DNA of 42,289 nucleotides from Deltaproteobacteria bacterium (GCA_020632665.1 JACKFC010000036.1:1-42289); one strand, 5' to 3'. Numbered from the stretch's first letter, positions 8,101-17,744 are shown. Made by a program: numbers and translations. The notes: a model not told the origin generated them from the letters alone.

Positions 8101-10088
8101 TCGATCGTGCACGGCTTGCCGTCGTTGCATTCGAGCGCGATCCCGTCGAAGAGGCAGGCGCCGCCGACGCATTGGTAGCTGCCGTTGCACACCGTCTCGT
8201 CGTCGAATGGCGCGCAGTCGCTGAGCTTCTGGCAGCCGCAGAGGACCTTCTGGCCGGGCTTGCAGTTGCCCTGGCCGTCGCAGCGGTCGTCGCCGATGCA
8301 CGGATCGCCATCCTCGCACGGCACGTTCTTCTCCAGCTTCTGCATGGTGCACAGGCCCGTGAGCTTGACGCAGGTATTCTTCTCGCACGGTCCGTCTTCG
8401 GCCGTCGGGCAGGAGACCACCGTCGCCTTGTTGACCTTGCAGGCCGGCTTTTCGCCGGTGAGGTCGCAGTAGAGCGTGCCGTTGCAGAGGTCGCCGTCCT
8501 CCTGGCTGGCGCAATCCGAGTCGATCTGGCAGGGGCAGATGGTCGTTCCTGCGACGCAGGCACCCTTGCCGTCGCAGGCGTCGGCGGCGGTGCACTCGGT
8601 GCCGTCGGCGTCGCAGGTGACGCCCGCGGGGAGCATCGCCGGCTTGCACAGGCCACTTTGCGGCTCGCAGGCGGCCTTGGCGCACTCGGTGTCGTCGACG
8701 GTGGGGCAGTTGACGATCGTCGTCGGGTTCAGCTTGCAGCTCCCCGCGGCGAGGTTGCAGTAGTAGGTGCCGTTGCAGAGGTCGCCATCGTCGTATTTGA
8801 CGCAATCGGCGTCCTTGCTGCAGCCGCAGACATCCTTGCCGCCCTTGCAGTCGCCCGCCGCGCAGACATCGCCGTCGGTGCAGAAGTCGCCGTCGTCGCA
8901 CGGCGCCTTCTCGTTCGCCGGCAGCAGCGCGCAGGTTCCCGTCGCCGGAACGCACTTGGCCTGCTTGCATTGGGTGTCGTTGGTCTTGGCGCAGTTGACC
9001 ACCGAGGCCGGGTTGACCAAGCATTCGCCGGTCGCGATATTGCAGAACATCGTGCCATTGCAGAGGTTTCCGTCGTCCTTGTCGACACAGTCGAGATCGT
9101 CCTTGCAGCAGATCCAGGTGCCCGGGATGCAGCTGCCGGCACCGTCGCAGGCGTCGCCCTCGGTGCAGGCGACGCCATCCTTGCAGGCGAATCCCTTCGG
9201 CTTGGGCGTCTTCTTGCACGCGCCCGTGGATTGCTCGCAGAGCGTCTGCTGGCAGGCGTTGTCGGTCGAGGTATCGCAGACGACGGCGGTGCTCAGGTTC
9301 GCCTTGCAGGTCCAGATCTCGGTCGATTTGTCGCAATAGGGCACGCCGTTGCATTTGTCGCCGTCGTCTTCGCAGTCGGCGTCGACCGTGCAGGTGCACG
9401 CCGAAACACCTGAGCCGACGCATTTGCCGCCGACGCAGGTGTCCTCGGTCGTGCAGGCGACGCCGTCATCGCAGGCCGTGGGATCGGGCGGTGTGCCGTT
9501 CGCGCCGAGCACCTCCCGGCGGCAGCCGTTGTCGGGCTGATCGCAGATCTCCACCGTCTCTTCGATCGCGACCAAGGCACAGGTTCCAGTCGCCGGCACG
9601 CAGGCCTGCTTCAGGCAGTCGGTGTCAGCGGTGCTGCTGCAGATCTTGGCCTGATTCGGATCCGCGACACATTGGTAGGGAAGCGAGGCCCCGTCCGGTG
9701 TCGCGACGCATTGCTTCGGGCCGGCACAGAGGTTGATGACATCTTCCTCGATCGGCTTGGGACAAGCCTTGAACTCCGGTTCGCAAGGGCATTGGTTCTC
9801 GCCCGAGACGCAGGCGCCGTCCTTGTAGGCGTCGCCGACCGTGCAAGCGCGACCGTCGTCACAGGGGGTGCCATCGCTGGGCCCCGTGTCGGCGACCTCG
9901 GAGCCGACGTCCGCGGCAGCGTCGGACTTCGCGGCGTCGAGTGGCTCCGTGGTGTCGTTGACGGTGCCGCCCGTGTCCGTCACCGCGGCATCGGTCGTCG
10001 CCGTCGCCCCTTCGTCGTTGCCGCAGCCGAACAGGAGGGTCCCTATCGCCACCGCCAGGGTGACGTTGCGCCAGAATCTTGCGTGCAT
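5166..10088 (-). CDS. Giant Cys-rich lipoprotein with CTDC-type repeats, MopE-like motifs and two L-type-lectin-like domains
   Basis: The 1,640-residue surface protein starts at ATG 10088 behind AGGA; an ATG 42 bases upstream lacks a site. The signal peptide ends LLFGC (Cys22, lipobox). Residues 23-85 are an Asp/Thr/Ala-rich linker. About 85-755 is a tandem array of Cys-rich units of the type CxDGxxCTxGDxCxxGxC, like the Dictyostelium CTDC repeat. Near 759-777 comes a MopE-like motif (CGGGDQDCDGPIDEDC), then a Big_1/Ig-like domain (785-875) and a lectin-like domain (883-1092). A shorter Cys array (1093-1255) is followed by a second set: MopE motif (1305-1323), Ig-like (1330-1420), lectin-like (1430-1640). 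The two lectin copies share GGYGD, a GFTAGNxSAG segment and the spacing between. Likely cell-surface adhesion or metal/glycan binding; function is inferred from domains only. Confidence 0.88.
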   Translation of the reverse strand: MHARFWRNVTLAVAIGTLLFGCGNDEGATATTDAAVTDTGGTVNDTTEPLDAAKSDAAADVGSEVADTGPSDGTPCDDGRACTVGDAYKDGACVSGENQCPCEPEFKACPKPIEEDVINLCAGPKQCVATPDGASLPYQCVADPNQAKICSSTADTDCLKQACVPATGTCALVAIEETVEICDQPDNGCRREVLGANGTPPDPTACDDGVACTTEDTCVGGKCVGSGVSACTCTVDADCEDDGDKCNGVPYCDKSTEIWTCKANLSTAVVCDTSTDNACQQTLCEQSTGACKKTPKPKGFACKDGVACTEGDACDGAGSCIPGTWICCKDDLDCVDKDDGNLCNGTMFCNIATGECLVNPASVVNCAKTNDTQCKQAKCVPATGTCALLPANEKAPCDDGDFCTDGDVCAAGDCKGGKDVCGCSKDADCVKYDDGDLCNGTYYCNLAAGSCKLNPTTIVNCPTVDDTECAKAACEPQSGLCKPAMLPAGVTCDADGTECTAADACDGKGACVAGTTICPCQIDSDCASQEDGDLCNGTLYCDLTGEKPACKVNKATVVSCPTAEDGPCEKNTCVKLTGLCTMQKLEKNVPCEDGDPCIGDDRCDGQGNCKPGQKVLCGCQKLSDCAPFDDETVCNGSYQCVGGACLFDGIALECNDGKPCTIDACDAKTGCTHTPLPGCVPCKVDADCDDDKECTVDSCDLAAGCQFLPQAEGTEIGCYEGAVGTSGVGVCKAGKRTCDGKGNASACVGQVIPAAKDDCGGGDQDCDGPIDEDCVGPAKIAPVCGEGQSAAPGTAAFETLTVQVLDKSDNPVPNATVVWSAPDGGKVAEAQTVTNGLGMSTNTLTVGGDSGKTYRARATAQGGKVVFDFVVKADAAVGPALLSYVHFCDSSKLVLTGDAAFIPDAVRLVTDFDSKNGTAWFAKPIKPGASFATTFDVAGFSAGYAFVIHAATTGTTQTAGGYGDNNTPKLEPALVIQTKGVKGGGQISPATMTISVDGVQLVKDDNFMPEKTNQLPRTYWIDYDAPTTTLTVSSTPLGEAKPAVAQVTVKADVWAGMLASGKAAYAGFTAGNASAGVRGDKDITRWWMAYKDAPCFVEGKVCDDNNECTDDSCDQSKGCVYKITNKACDDGDACTEGDTCGGGACIPGKAKVCEDANACTDDSCDKALGCVNAPNTTPCDDGQLCTKPDLCKAGACAAGTVDTCDDGWSCTVDVCDPQQGCQHTKNSDLCDDGSPCSSDSCIGEGGEAKTGCSYNNLPQGFSVACYDHDPKTIGVGNCKTGTTQCDGNGKAGSCIGQVGPAADDPCGNDDEDCDGLTNEDCGITYKISATCGNSQTAQLGANVFARHIVKVTDGSNIALSGVTVTWDAPDGGKYQNATTKTDAAGLTWNQFSVGTKDGTSYVGTATIDGSAVKATFSALASASAPTYVLNYTNFCDTSKIKMTGVAAVEGVNMRPVTGGDNQNGSFWFTDALAAHKGKSFAVQYDVSGYCRGYSFVIQSVAAGTSQPAGGYGDSGTKNLNPALVLQVEGGKGGGSYGPPSLYVRKSGSIVKDVGSVMGTNQNNTAYTWWVDYDAGGKKLSIYTAPKGSAKPSTPKVAETVDVWAGIGDNGKPIYTGFTAGNSSAGSNGTKYVTRWQFQAF

Positions 10089-10210
10089 TGGCCGTCCTGC
10101 TCGCCGCGCGACGTGACCGCGCGGCGTCATCGAGGTCGTGGTACGAGCCCGAAGCTTTGCAGTTTCGGCGCGATGGCGTCAATCGACTCGAGCCGTCGTG
10201 AACCCTCGGC

Positions 10211-11047
10211 TCAGGCGGCGCCCATCCTGCGCAGCGTCGCACAGAGGATCAGCCAACGCAGCCGTTCGGCCAGCGCGTTGTCGTCGTCGAAGCCCCAGAG
10301 CGCAGCCGCTTCGCCCGCGATCGCTGCGTCCAGCAGGGCGGCGCCCGCCTGCCGTGGCCGCAATCGTGCACGCACCGCCGACAGCAACGCCCGCCAGTTC
10401 GCCTCGACGTTCGCCTCTGGGGCGTCCAACACCCGGTAGTCGCAGCGGTCGGCAAAGATGTGGAGGCGGCGCAGCGCGCCAGGGCCATCGAGGACGACCA
10501 ACGCCAGCATCGAGCGCTCGACCACCGTCGTCGTGGGCTTGGCAGCGTCGCTTCCGCCCTTCTTTCCCTTGCCTCCGAACAGGAGCCCGACGCCGCCGGT
10601 CGTCGCGATCGACATCGCCACCTTGCCGACGTTCGGGGACTTCGGCGCCGGCCTGCTGGCCACGGCGGTGGAAGCGGTGCCCCAACGCAACGGCACGGCA
10701 GCGAGCACGCGGGCCGGGTCGACGCGCTCGGGCGGACCGGTCATCCGCACGGGCAGCAGCAGCGCGTCCGTGGGCCGTGGATCCAATCCTGTCGCCGTCA
10801 GCGCCTTCGGTAGCCGCGGGACCATGGTCGGCGCGACGGCGAACCAGCGCTGCTCGGCGGCGTGGAGCTTCGTCACGACGGGCTCGGTCGCGGCGGTGGC
10901 GATCGGCAGCTCGACGAAGCCGTCGCTGCGGCGCAGCTGCATGGTCACGTCGCTCAGGTGGGCGCCGAGGACCGGAGCGAGCACGGCGGCCGACGCGGCG
11001 GCGTCGATGCTGGACGGGTCCAGCGCGACGAAGAGTGATGTGTCCAT
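10211..11047 (-). CDS. Hypothetical protein
   Basis: The 278-residue product is not recognised. ATG 11047 follows GGGAGG, so the longer in-frame extension to 11494 is rejected. There is no signal peptide. The N-terminus reads MDTSLFVALDPSSIDAAAS; a Gly/Lys-rich stretch near residue 145 (GGVGLLFGGKGKKGG) may be a flexible loop; the C-terminal third is Ala/Leu/Arg-rich and probably helical. It starts 20 bases after the TolC stop on the same strand, so it is likely the last gene of the tetR-MFP-RND-TolC operon. A link to efflux is only inferred from position. Confidence 0.75.
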   Translation of the reverse strand: MDTSLFVALDPSSIDAAASAAVLAPVLGAHLSDVTMQLRRSDGFVELPIATAATEPVVTKLHAAEQRWFAVAPTMVPRLPKALTATGLDPRPTDALLLPVRMTGPPERVDPARVLAAVPLRWGTASTAVASRPAPKSPNVGKVAMSIATTGGVGLLFGGKGKKGGSDAAKPTTTVVERSMLALVVLDGPGALRRLHIFADRCDYRVLDAPEANVEANWRALLSAVRARLRPRQAGAALLDAAIAGEAAALWGFDDDNALAERLRWLILCATLRRMGAA

Positions 11048-11067
11048 GGTGCCTCCCGGGCGGGAGT

Positions 11068-11915
11068 CTACATCGGCGGCAGGCCGAGCGCGCTGCGCAC
11101 GTCGAGGATCGCCAGCGAGACGCCGATCCGGGCCTGCACGACGGCGAGCTGCGCCTCGACCAATCGGTCTTCCAAGCCGAGCTGCTCGAGCTCGGTATTG
11201 GTGCCGATCTTCCGGCCGATGCGGGCGTCTTCGACCGCGGCGGCGCTGACGTCCACGCCGCGGGTCGCCGCGCCGAGGTCGGCCTTGGCTCGGTCGACCG
11301 CGAGCAGGGCGCCACGCACCTCGGCGCCGATCTGCCGCGCGCTCTTCTCCGCCTCGAGGTGGACGATGCGCAGGTTCGCCGCGGCTTCTCGGCGATCCAG
11401 GCTCGACGCGCCGCCGTCCCAGATCTGCTGGGTGACGGTGATCATCAGCGCCGAGGTGACGTTCTGTCCGCCGAAGCCGGCCGCGTTGCTCCATTGCGTC
11501 TGGCCGGAGAGGCCGAGGCGCGGCAGCCAGCGCTTGCGGGTCTCGGAGACGCGAAATTCCGCGAGTTTCTGCTGCTCCCGCATCATCCGCAGCTCCGGCC
11601 GTCGGCTGATCGCGTCGCGCACCAATTTGGCGACATCGCCGGAGGGCAGCTCCGGCGCGAGGCTACCCTCGACGTCGAAGCGCTTGTCTGCCCCGATCAG
11701 CATGCCGAGCGAGGCGATGGCGGCCTGGTAGGCGACCTTGCCGGCGGCGGCCGAGCGCTCGGCCTGCAGCACGCGCAGTTCGGCCATCTTCTGTGAGAGC
11801 GGCGTGCCGATGCCCGCCTTCTGCTGCTCCAGCACGACGTGCAGCTCGCGCGATGCAGCCTCGAGCCGACGCTGCAACACGCCGAGCGACTCCCGCTGCA
11901 CGACCGCGGCAGCGA
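11068..11915 (-). pseudogene. TolC-family outer membrane efflux protein, C-terminal two-thirds (5' end frameshifted)
   Basis: The open frame encodes about 280 residues with TolC-family features: long Ala/Glu/Arg-rich helices, the strand segment ending VTQQIWDGGASSLDR, the periplasmic coiled coil (AEVRGALLAVDRAKADLG) and the C-terminal ARIGVSLAILDVRSALGLPPM. TolC proteins are usually 420-480 residues, and the missing N-terminal part should lie at 11915-12500. There the minus strand holds TolC-like Ala-rich stretches such as MIPQYAAQAAAAWPS in other frames, so the gene is broken by frameshifts. It would be the outer-membrane channel for the RND/MFP pair upstream. Whether the break is biological or a sequencing artefact is discussed under findings. 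Confidence 0.75.
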
Positions 11916-14300
11916 AGGCCAGGCCGCAGCCGCCTGCGCGGCATATTGCGGAATCATGCGAGGTTCTGGCTTCGCCAGCCAGGGGCGCTGCTGCGCGCCA
12001 TATCGAAGCCGGTCAGGAATCGCGCGCGTCGTAGAAAGTCATCTGCAGGCGCAGCGCCGCTGAAGCCGTGGCGGCGGATTGATCTCACCGTCTCGAAGCC
12101 TGCAGCAGCGCGCATATCATCCGCTGAGCCTTCTCTGCCGCCACGATCGCTGCCGTCGGAGACCTGTATGCCATCGCCGTTAGCGCCATCTACGCCCGCA
12201 CGGCGAGGCTCTGGATATATCGTCGATCTGCCTGCTGCTTTGGATGTCTTCCGGGTCGCCAGACGAGGCTCCATCACCCGGATCATTGGGCGAGTAGGTG
12301 CCGCTGGCCATGTTGATCCCAGGTACGGCGCGCTCACGCGCGATCGACGATCAGCAGGCCGCTTCAGGCCAGGCCGCACGCCATCCGCCGAATCCGGGCC
12401 CTGCGCCTCGAGCCGCTCAACACGGCGGCAGGCGTGGCGACTCGATCAAGCGTCCGGCTCAGCCAAGGCGAAGCCGCGAAGCGCCGCGGCCTGCTGCAAT
12501 AACCACGCTCGCGCGAGGCAGTAAGCGCCAGCGCCGATAGCAGCAAACAACTGGCACGGCGCCCAGCAGACCGAAACCGGCGTTGCGCTCTTCCTTCAGC
12601 TCGACATCGATGTCCGTGGTCTCCACCGAACAAAGAGGCGCGCCTGGCGGAAGGCGGTGCGCCGTCAAATCGGAGACCAGGTAGAGCACCATTGGCATCA
12701 GCACCGTCGCGCGAAGACCAGGCCCGAAGCCCGGCAGCGATCGCCATACCGCCCCCAGAACTCGCCCGAGCTGCCGACCGCGGGGTGATGCTGAAGTGCA
12801 GAAGTCTGCGATTGATGCCAGTCGCCATCGGGATCAGGCCGACACCGTGGTCAGCGCGTGAAGCAGCACCGGTCACTGCCAAGCGGACCAACCGGCGCGC
12901 AGCACCGCCTCGTGCGGCCAGGCCGACCTTGCGCAACGACGTCGATGAAGTCGATAGGCGATCTGGCGTTATTCACCACGACGCCGGCAGGCGAGATGAC
13001 GCCGAGGCGGTCATCACCACGCCGAAGGGCTTGCCGGTGATCACCAAACCGGCGAAGACGCCGACCAGCGAGCTTTCCGGCTCATGGTGATCACCGGCTT
13101 GAGCACCAGGTTGAACTGCGTGACCGGGATCAAGAAGGATGCCGAGGCCGATCAGCGGCGCGCGACCGAGGAAGGCAGGAGCCTTCTACTTGCTCCACCA
13201 TTCTCTCGCCGCCAGAAAGCGCCAGCTGAGCGCCGGCAGCATCCGCAGCTCCTTTTAAATCTTCCTCAGCAGAGGCTCCTTGCAGCTTATTTGGCGTTCG
13301 CGCCACCGGCGGCGTCAGCCTGCTTTTGGTCGACGCGGCAGGTCTCTTCTTGCCGAATCGTACCGCGCCGGCGGTGCAGTGGACCTTGGCAGGCTGGTCG
13401 AGCGGAACCCAGCCGTGCCGTTCTTGCCGGCGACGCGCACCGGGGCAGGTCGGTCGTCGTGTCGCGCCGGCCGTCGCGGTATGGACGGCTTGATGTCAGT
13501 CATCGGTGCGGTACCCGGATCACGCTTGATCAGGCTGCCATTAGAGGCCGTGCCGGATGAGTACTGGCGACGGCAGCCGCGACGTACTGCGCCGACCTCG
13601 CGCGCCGCTTAGCGATCGACCACCGCGACCCTCAGGTCAGCCGGCGGCAAAATCCCTTCTTCGGATCAGCGACGCCATCCTTCTTCATCGCACAGGATGT
13701 CAAACGCGCTTCGCCGAGCCAGCCGAGTATCGTAATCATCGCCGTCCAGCTCGACCTGGATCAGCGCCAACCCCAGCAACGCATCTTCTCGCGAAATTTC
13801 CACCTCGATCCGGGCGCCAGCGATCTCAGTAAAACGCGGCGCATATATCGTCGATAGTGACGGGCATCAGCTCGACCCTCGCCCTCCTTCTGGAAATCGA
13901 TCAGGAGGCCGGAAGGTGCATTATTTAACGTGCCGCCGCCCATCAGGCCGGCGCCAGCGCTCATGTGGCAGCCGACGAAGTCGCCGGCGGTGGCCTCGCC
14001 GGAAGGACCCGCGCTCGATCGGCGGACGATCGGTCGCCTGCTGCTGGTGCCGTTCAGCGCCATGCAGAGATAATTGGCGCGCTCGAAGCATCTCAGGGAA
14101 GAACTCCGACGCCGTTACCGCTGCCGGCGTAATAGGCGAAGATGCTGCCGAAGAAGGCGTCGCGACCGCGACGATGATCATCAGCAGCGGCCCGTCAGCC
14201 ACCGGGCTGCGGTAGCTCGTATGGCAGTGCGCAGGGTCAGCCGTAGAGGCTGCGTGAGCGGGCCGCGTGGGCCTGCTCCCAGCAGTCGTCAGTCGCCTCG
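11916..14300 (-). pseudogene. Frameshift-ridden remainder of RND pump C-terminal half and TolC N-terminus
   Basis: This 2.4-kb stretch has no credible intact gene. On the minus strand, recognisable RND islands follow each other in the right order but in different frames: AGVVVNNA...PIDFID from 12988, GVGLIPMATG from 12846, MAIAAG from 12747 and VLMPMVLYLVSDL near 12704. Further upstream RFTEIAGARIEVEISRED (about 13830) and PAPVRVAGKNGTA (about 13440) look like porter-domain and Gly/Val repeats. The length is about what an RND C-terminal half (around 520 residues) plus a TolC N-terminus (around 180) would need. GC3 bias is lost here. Confidence 0.75.
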
Positions 14301-15817
14301 GGAGCGCCTTCACCGCTCGGACGCGCCATGAAGACCGCTGCGGTGACGGGGTTCATCAGCAGGCCGACGATCAGCGACGAGGTCAGCGTGATGATCACGA
14401 CCAGCGGCAGGTAGCCCATGAACTTGCCCATGATCCCGGGCCAGAAGAGCAGGGGGCCGAAGGCGGCGACGGTGGTGGCGGTGCTGGCGATGACCGGCCA
14501 GGCGACCTCGGCGGTGCCGGTATAGGCGGCGATGACGCGCATCCGGCGGAAGAGGCTGGCGTCGGCGTCGGGGCCGACCCGCTCGCCCAGGTGGCGGTAG
14601 ATATTCTCGATGATCACGATGGCGTTATCGACCAACATGCCGAGCGCCAGGATCAGCGAGAAGAGCGTGACCATATTCAGCGTCACGCCCATCGCGTCGA
14701 GGGTGACGAAGGTCAGCAGCATCGAGAGCGGCACCGCGAGGCTGACCAGCGCCGCGTTGCGCGCGCCCATGAAGAAGAAGAGCACCGCGATGACCAGGAC
14801 GAGCGCGGTGATGATGTTGTTGACGAGGTCTTCGATCATCTGCCGGATGCGGACGCTCTGGTCCTGCAGCAGCTTGATCTCGGTGCCCGACGGCGCCTCG
14901 GGCTCGAGCTCGGCGACGATGGCCTTCACCGCGTCGACCACCTCGACGATATTGGCGCCCGAACGCTTGGTGATGTTCAGGCTGATCGCCGTACGTCCGT
15001 TGATGCGCGCGTAATTCTGCCGCTTCTCGAAGCCGCGTTCGACCTTGGCGACGTCCGAGAGCCGAATCGGTCGGCCGTTCTTCTCCTTGACCACGACCTC
15101 GCGCAGCTGGTCGGCGCGGCGGATATCCGCCGGCGTCCGCAGCAGCCAGCTGGTCGTCTCCGCTTCGAGCACGCCGCCCGGCAGGTTCACGTTCTCGCTG
15201 CGTATCGCGTTGACGATATCGTTGAGCGCGACGCCGCTCGCCGCGGCGGCTTCGGGATCGACCTCGACCCGGACCTCCCCCTCGAGACCACCGGAGACGT
15301 CGGCCGAGAGCACGCCGGGGACGCCCTCGATCGCCTCTTCCAAGCGTTCGCCGAAGGCCTCGAGCCGGTCCAGCGCGTAGGGGCCCGAGACGTTGACGAT
15401 GAGGATCGGGAAGTCGGAGAAGCTGACCTCGTTCACGCTCGGATCGAGGATATCGGCGGGCAGCTTCGGCTTGACCCGCGAGACGCGGTCGCGCACGGCC
15501 TGCAGCGCCTCGTCGATATTCGCCTCGGGGACGAATTCGAGCGAGACGACGGCGGCGCCCTCGTAGGCGGTGCCCTTGAGCTTGGAGATATTCTTCACGC
15601 TCTTCAGCTCGGTCTCGAGCGGCGTGAGGATCAGCTGCTCGACGTCGGTCGGGCTGGCGCCAGGGTAGGGCACACTGACGACGACGACCGGGATCTCGAT
15701 GTCCGGGAACATCTCGCGCGGCATGCCGTAGAACGAGAGCAGGCCGGCGAGCACCAGGTTGCCCATCAGGACGAAGATCGCGGTGCGGAAGCGGATTGCG
15801 ACGCGGGTGACGACCAT
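14237..15817 (-). pseudogene. RND efflux pump permease, N-terminal half
   Basis: The 526-residue open frame matches the first half of an AcrB/HAE-type RND permease (normally about 1,030-1,060 residues). It has TM1 (residues 9-27), the porter segment with FPDIEIPVVVVSVPYPGASPTDVE, the VEVDPEAAAASGV segment, TM2-TM3 after residue 330, and TM4 with LGMLVDNAIVIIENI (one acidic residue where AcrB has two). Homology runs to about MNPVTAAVFMA; the last 25 residues are out of frame. The ATG at 15817 follows AGGAGG. It lies 29 bases after the MFP gene in the same operon. Substrate is unknown; the TetR partner suggests toxic small molecules. Confidence 0.88.
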
Positions 15818-15846
15818 GGGCGTCCTCCTGTCCGGGGTTCGGGGGG

Positions 15847-17100
15847 CTAGGGCGCTGCGGTGGGCTCGGCGGCGGTGGGCTCGGCGGCGGCCTTCGGCGC
15901 GGCGAATTTCGCCTGCACCACGCGGACGGTGTCGCCGTCGACGACACGCCGCTGACCGACGACGATCAGCTTGTCGCCCGCTTGCAGCCCCGAGAGCACG
16001 CGGATCTTCGGGCCACTCTCGCCGGGGACCAACTCGCCGGTCTGCACGACACGGCGCTCGGCCTTGCCGTCTTTCGCGACATAGGCCACCGAGACGACGG
16101 CATCTGCACGCGGGCCGGCTTCGTCGACGATGGCCTCGGCGCGGACCAGCACGGCCTGCTCCTCGCGCTCCACCTCGATGCGGGCCCGCGCCATCATGCC
16201 GCCACGCAGCCGGCCCGAATCGTTGTCGACCTCGATCTCGACCGGGAAGGTGCGGCTCGCGTTGTCGGCGACGGCCGGGATCCTGCGGACCTTGCCCTTG
16301 ATCGCGCGGTCGCCGTCGGCGGGCACAGTGATCATCACGTCCCGGCCTTGCTCGAGGCTGGTGATCCGCGCCTCGGGCACGTCGACGACCAACTTCATCT
16401 TCTGCAGCGAGACGATCTCGAAGAGCGGCATGCCCGGGCTGGCGAGCTCGCCCTTCTCGATCCGCCGAGCGAGCACCCGACCCGCCATCGGTGCGTGCAC
16501 TGTGTGCCTATCGAGCTGTGCCGCAGCCGCCTTCTGTGCCGCGGCTGCGACCGCACGCTGCGCCTTGGCTTGCTCGTAGCCGATCTTTGCCCCGTCGAGC
16601 CGCGCCTGGTCGGCGATCTTGCTCTCGGCCAGCTTCTCGGTGCGGTCGAGCTGGATCCTGGCTCCCTTGACGCCGACGTCGGCGGCCGCGACCTGCGCCG
16701 CGGCTTGACCGACGCTGGCCCGCGCCAAGGTGCTGTCGAGGCGCACGAGCACGCGGTCGGCCTCGATCTCCTCGCCCTCTTCGGCGCCGAGCTCGACCAC
16801 GCGGCCGGGGATCTCGACCCCGACCCGCACCGTCTTCCACGGCGCGAAGCGACCCGGGAGGGTCAACGAGCGCACGTATTCGCCCGTCGCGACCGCTTCG
16901 ACCTCGACCGCGATGGCGTTGCTGCTGCCCTTGCCGACCGGCGCGGCTTCGGCGCCTTCGCTGGCCTTGGGCGGTGCGGCTCCGGCCGGTTTGCCGCAGC
17001 CGGGGAGGGCGCAGAGCGCGACGATGCCCGCCGCGGCGAACGGCAGTCGGGCTGCGCGTCGCGCGTCGGCGCGCGACGGATGGGGAGCGACGTTCCTCAT
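15847..17100 (-). CDS. RND periplasmic adaptor (MFP/HlyD family) lipoprotein
   Basis: The 417-residue adaptor begins at ATG 17100, which overlaps the tetR stop (ATGA) and follows GGAGG. The signal peptide ends ALPGC (Cys35 lipobox). The order is barrel-sandwich/lipoyl half (VGVEIPGRVVELGAEEGEEI), an alpha-helical hairpin rich in Ala/Gln (SVGQAAAQVAAADVGVKG to AQLDRHTVHAP), second lipoyl half (APMAGRVLARRIEKGE), beta-barrel and membrane-proximal domain ending RRVVDGDTVRVVQ. It should bridge the RND pump and TolC in the periplasm. The Ala/Pro/Thr/Glu tail (AEPTAAEPTAAP) is low complexity. Gene appears intact, unlike its two partners. Confidence 0.92.
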   Translation of the reverse strand: MRNVAPHPSRADARRAARLPFAAAGIVALCALPGCGKPAGAAPPKASEGAEAAPVGKGSSNAIAVEVEAVATGEYVRSLTLPGRFAPWKTVRVGVEIPGRVVELGAEEGEEIEADRVLVRLDSTLARASVGQAAAQVAAADVGVKGARIQLDRTEKLAESKIADQARLDGAKIGYEQAKAQRAVAAAAQKAAAAQLDRHTVHAPMAGRVLARRIEKGELASPGMPLFEIVSLQKMKLVVDVPEARITSLEQGRDVMITVPADGDRAIKGKVRRIPAVADNASRTFPVEIEVDNDSGRLRGGMMARARIEVEREEQAVLVRAEAIVDEAGPRADAVVSVAYVAKDGKAERRVVQTGELVPGESGPKIRVLSGLQAGDKLIVVGQRRVVDGDTVRVVQAKFAAPKAAAEPTAAEPTAAP

Positions 17101-17744
17101 GGAGCCTCCGGTCCGAGCGCAGCCTGAACCAGGCGCTCGGCGACGTTCGCGGCGCTCTCCGTCGGCGGAAAGACGCTGCGCAGCATGGCGAGACGGTTGA
17201 AGGCTCCGAGCAGGAGCCAGGTGACGGCCTGAGAGTCGAGGTCGGCGCGGAAGGCACCGGCAGCGCGGCCGCGTTCGAGCCAATCGCCGAGGCGCAACTC
17301 GAAGCGGGTCGGATCGGCGGCCTTGCGCATCAGATCGGGCGGCAGGCTGGGGAAGCGCGAGAGGATCCGGGCGACCGGTCCGTCGCCCTCGGCCAATTCG
17401 AGCAAGCCCCGGACGAATCCGGAGAGCGCGGCGCGGCTGGGTTCGTGCACGTCGAGCGCGGCGTCGCAGTGGGCGTGCCAGCCGCGCTCGAGCGCCTCGA
17501 CCACGGCGAGGACGACGCCGTCGCGGCTCTCGAAGTGGTAGTAGACGACCGGCTTGCTGACCCCGGCCGCCGCGCAGATCTCGCGCACGCTCACGGCCTC
17601 GAAGCCGCGCTCGGCGAAGAGGTCGAAGGCGGCGACCAGGATGCGCACCGCCGTCTCCGGCATGCTGTCGCAGCCGATGGTGGCGATCGGGTGCGGCTGC
17701 TGGTCGGCGCAGGGTGCTGCGGTGGCGGCGGAATCTTCGGACAT
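17097..17744 (-). CDS. TetR-family transcriptional regulator
   Basis: With ATG 17744 the protein has 215 residues. The N-terminal HTH reads AVRILVAAFDLFAERGFEAV followed by SVREICAAAGVSKPVVYYHF, the canonical TetR_N signature including YYHF. The C-terminal ligand domain is not assignable to a subfamily. The ORF is open to 17834, but a palindromic operator lies at 17779-17794, so the start must be at 17744 or later (ATG 17663 is another option). The stop overlaps the start of the MFP gene. It is expected to repress itself and the efflux operon downstream. Confidence 0.92.
   Translation of the reverse strand: MSEDSAATAAPCADQQPHPIATIGCDSMPETAVRILVAAFDLFAERGFEAVSVREICAAAGVSKPVVYYHFESRDGVVLAVVEALERGWHAHCDAALDVHEPSRAALSGFVRGLLELAEGDGPVARILSRFPSLPPDLMRKAADPTRFELRLGDWLERGRAAGAFRADLDSQAVTWLLLGAFNRLAMLRSVFPPTESAANVAERLVQAALGPEAP

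Noticed and set aside
5595..9413. Long plus-strand open frame (1,272 codons) opposite the lectin lipoprotein gene
   Set aside because: It mirrors a GC-biased repetitive gene; the product is Ala/Val/Asp/Arg low complexity with no ribosome binding site, while the minus strand has a lipobox and domains.
5200..9880. Regularly spaced short repeats in the DNA, first considered as a CRISPR array
   Set aside because: The repetition comes from codons of Cys-rich protein repeats; there is no constant repeat with unique spacers and no cas gene.
12298..13612. Several 60-240 codon ORFs on both strands in the degraded tract
   Set aside because: None has a ribosome binding site or domain; minus-strand pieces align in order with RND/TolC proteins instead.
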